6,436 bases of DNA from CAYGZM01 sp964354365 (lineage in GTDB: Bacteria; Planctomycetota; Phycisphaerae; Sedimentisphaerales; Anaerobacaceae), in assembly GCA_964354365.1 (NCBI GenBank), contig CAYGZM010000188.1, positions 1-6,436 on the forward strand. Direction: 5' to 3'. Below, in pieces: positions 5,532-6,436 of this stretch (its first letter is position 1; each line of letters starts with the position of its first letter). The notes beneath the pieces were generated by a model. It ran no database searches. It was not told the DNA's origin and was given only the letters and a program-made list of their open reading frames with translations. The translations under genes and the position numbers were made by a program.

Positions 5532-6436
5532 ATGTTGAAATGGCTTCAACCGGTACTGCCTCACATTCACAACGTGGCGTTGGGGCTGGGTGTATTGCTC
5601 GCTGCGTATTTGCTTGCGATTCCGCTGCGTCGCCGGTACGGCCCCTGTGACGGCGTCGAATCGCGGCCGCGCTCCGGCCGGCAGTTCGTCGGGGTGTTGC
5701 TGAACTATATTGCGTTCCCCGTTCTGGTGCTGGCGCTTTCCGCTCCGCTAATCTACTGGCTCAATCGTGCCACAGAGCTGAGGAACTGGTCGCGATTTCA
5801 CGAAGCATGGCTGTTGTTCTGGGGCATTTATGCCATCGTGAGGCTGGCTGAAGGGCTGTTGGTCGAGGGTTTTGCGCAGATGGGGCGGGCGTGTCCGCTC
5901 AGCCGGCTTACTCGTGGTCTGCTCCGCCTGGCGATCATGCTGGGCGTTGCCTTCATGCTGATCAGGTACCACCTGGATAAAGAAATCACCGTGCTGCTAA
6001 CCTCGACGGCAATTGTGACCGGTGTCATCGGTTTCGCCATGCAAGGGGTGCTGGGCAATCTGCTGGCGGGCATGTCGCTGCACGCCTGCCGTTCCATGTC
6101 GGTGGGCGATTGGATCGAGGTGGACGGAACGATCGGCCAGGTTACTCTGGTCAACTGGCGCGAGACGCGGCTGCGCACCCTCGGCGGCCACGTCGTGATT
6201 GTCCCCAACGGCAAACTCGCGGACGCGACACTCCGCAATTTCTCCTCGCCCACCAGCTTGCGCCGGCACGAGGTGCCGGTGTCGGCCAGCTACGGCGATG
6301 CGCCGGGTGACGTCATCGCCGCATTGCTCGAGGCTGCGCAGAGTGCGCCGATGGTCGAGAAGAACCCGGCCCCCGACGCTCACGTGACTGGATTCAAGGA
6401 TTTCTGCATCGAATATGTTCTGCGTTTCTGGTCGAA
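5532..6436 (+). CDS. MscS-family mechanosensitive-type ion channel (partial, runs off right edge)
   Basis: The frame opens at ATG 5532 and stays open to the window end (301 codons), so the C-terminus is missing. It is an inner-membrane channel subunit. Membrane helices are predicted at about residues 12-32, 53-75, 92-112 and 129-147, followed by the pore-lining helix (about 153-186) with GFAMQGVLGNLLAGMSL. The soluble beta domain then begins: SVGDWIEVDGTIGQV (190-204), NWRETRLRT, VIVPNGKLADATLRNFS. These are classic MscS signatures. After this comes the alpha/beta domain up to the edge. MscS has three helices; the extra one here matches the larger subfamily, some of which carry a C-terminal cyclic-nucleotide-binding domain and have been called bCNG channels. 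Such a domain, if present, would lie past the window, so it is not seen. The position behind a cyclase and a possible phosphodiesterase makes it plausible. The gene is the last visible member of the operon. Confidence 0.9.
   Translation, partial: MLKWLQPVLPHIHNVALGLGVLLAAYLLAIPLRRRYGPCDGVESRPRSGRQFVGVLLNYIAFPVLVLALSAPLIYWLNRATELRNWSRFHEAWLLFWGIYAIVRLAEGLLVEGFAQMGRACPLSRLTRGLLRLAIMLGVAFMLIRYHLDKEITVLLTSTAIVTGVIGFAMQGVLGNLLAGMSLHACRSMSVGDWIEVDGTIGQVTLVNWRETRLRTLGGHVVIVPNGKLADATLRNFSSPTSLRRHEVPVSASYGDAPGDVIAALLEAAQSAPMVEKNPAPDAHVTGFKDFCIEYVLRFWS

Noticed and set aside
4776..5570. 264-codon minus-strand frame opposite the hydrolase gene
   Set aside because: It is antisense to a well-supported gene with a complete metal site, rich in His/Arg/Pro/Cys as GC-rich shadows are, and has no recognisable domain.
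5828..6383. Minus-strand frames of 128 and 141 codons opposite the channel gene
   Set aside because: Shadows of the MscS frame, which carries clear family signatures.
1..6436. tRNA, rRNA, CRISPR array, riboswitch
   Set aside because: No cloverleaf, regular repeat-spacer pattern or familiar RNA core was seen on either strand.

Overview
The window looks like bacterial chromosome from a Gram-negative organism. It holds a secreted SH3 protein, a probable lipoprotein protease and a multi-pass membrane cyclase, all consistent with a periplasm. The coding right-hand part is visibly GC-rich and densely packed. I cannot name the organism. This gene mix (CHASE2 cyclase, M48 protease, bacterial SH3 protein, MscS channel) is familiar from deltaproteobacteria-like and PVC-type genomes, but nothing here decides between them.

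Layout. Positions 1-1166 are an AT-richer, gene-poor stretch. A possible C-terminal end of an upstream gene lies at the left edge, and a decayed rve-type transposase remnant lies on the minus strand (about 454-855). The rest is non-coding or unassignable and ends in a candidate promoter near 1022-1050. From 1167 to the right edge, five plus-strand genes run nearly without gaps: a secreted SH3-domain protein (1167-1631), an M48 metalloprotease (1628-2554), a CHASE2-class III nucleotide cyclase (2563-4674), a metallo-beta-lactamase-fold hydrolase (4671-5513) and an MscS-family channel that leaves the window at 6436. Two junctions are ATGA overlaps and the other two gaps are 8 and 18 bases, so this is very probably one operon.

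How the genes may work together (inference). The cyclase has a complete catalytic set with a Lys/Thr purine-specifying pair, which points to cAMP. The hydrolase carries an HxHxDH metal site of the RNase Z/class II phosphodiesterase-like branch and could remove a cyclic nucleotide. The channel is of an MscS type that in many bacteria ends in a cyclic-nucleotide-binding domain, but its C-terminus is outside the window. SH3 protein and M48 protease would act on the periplasmic side, where the CHASE2 sensor sits. The cluster therefore reads as a candidate self-contained circuit: envelope signal, cAMP synthesis, cAMP removal, channel response. The gene families are seen directly; the circuit is a hypothesis.
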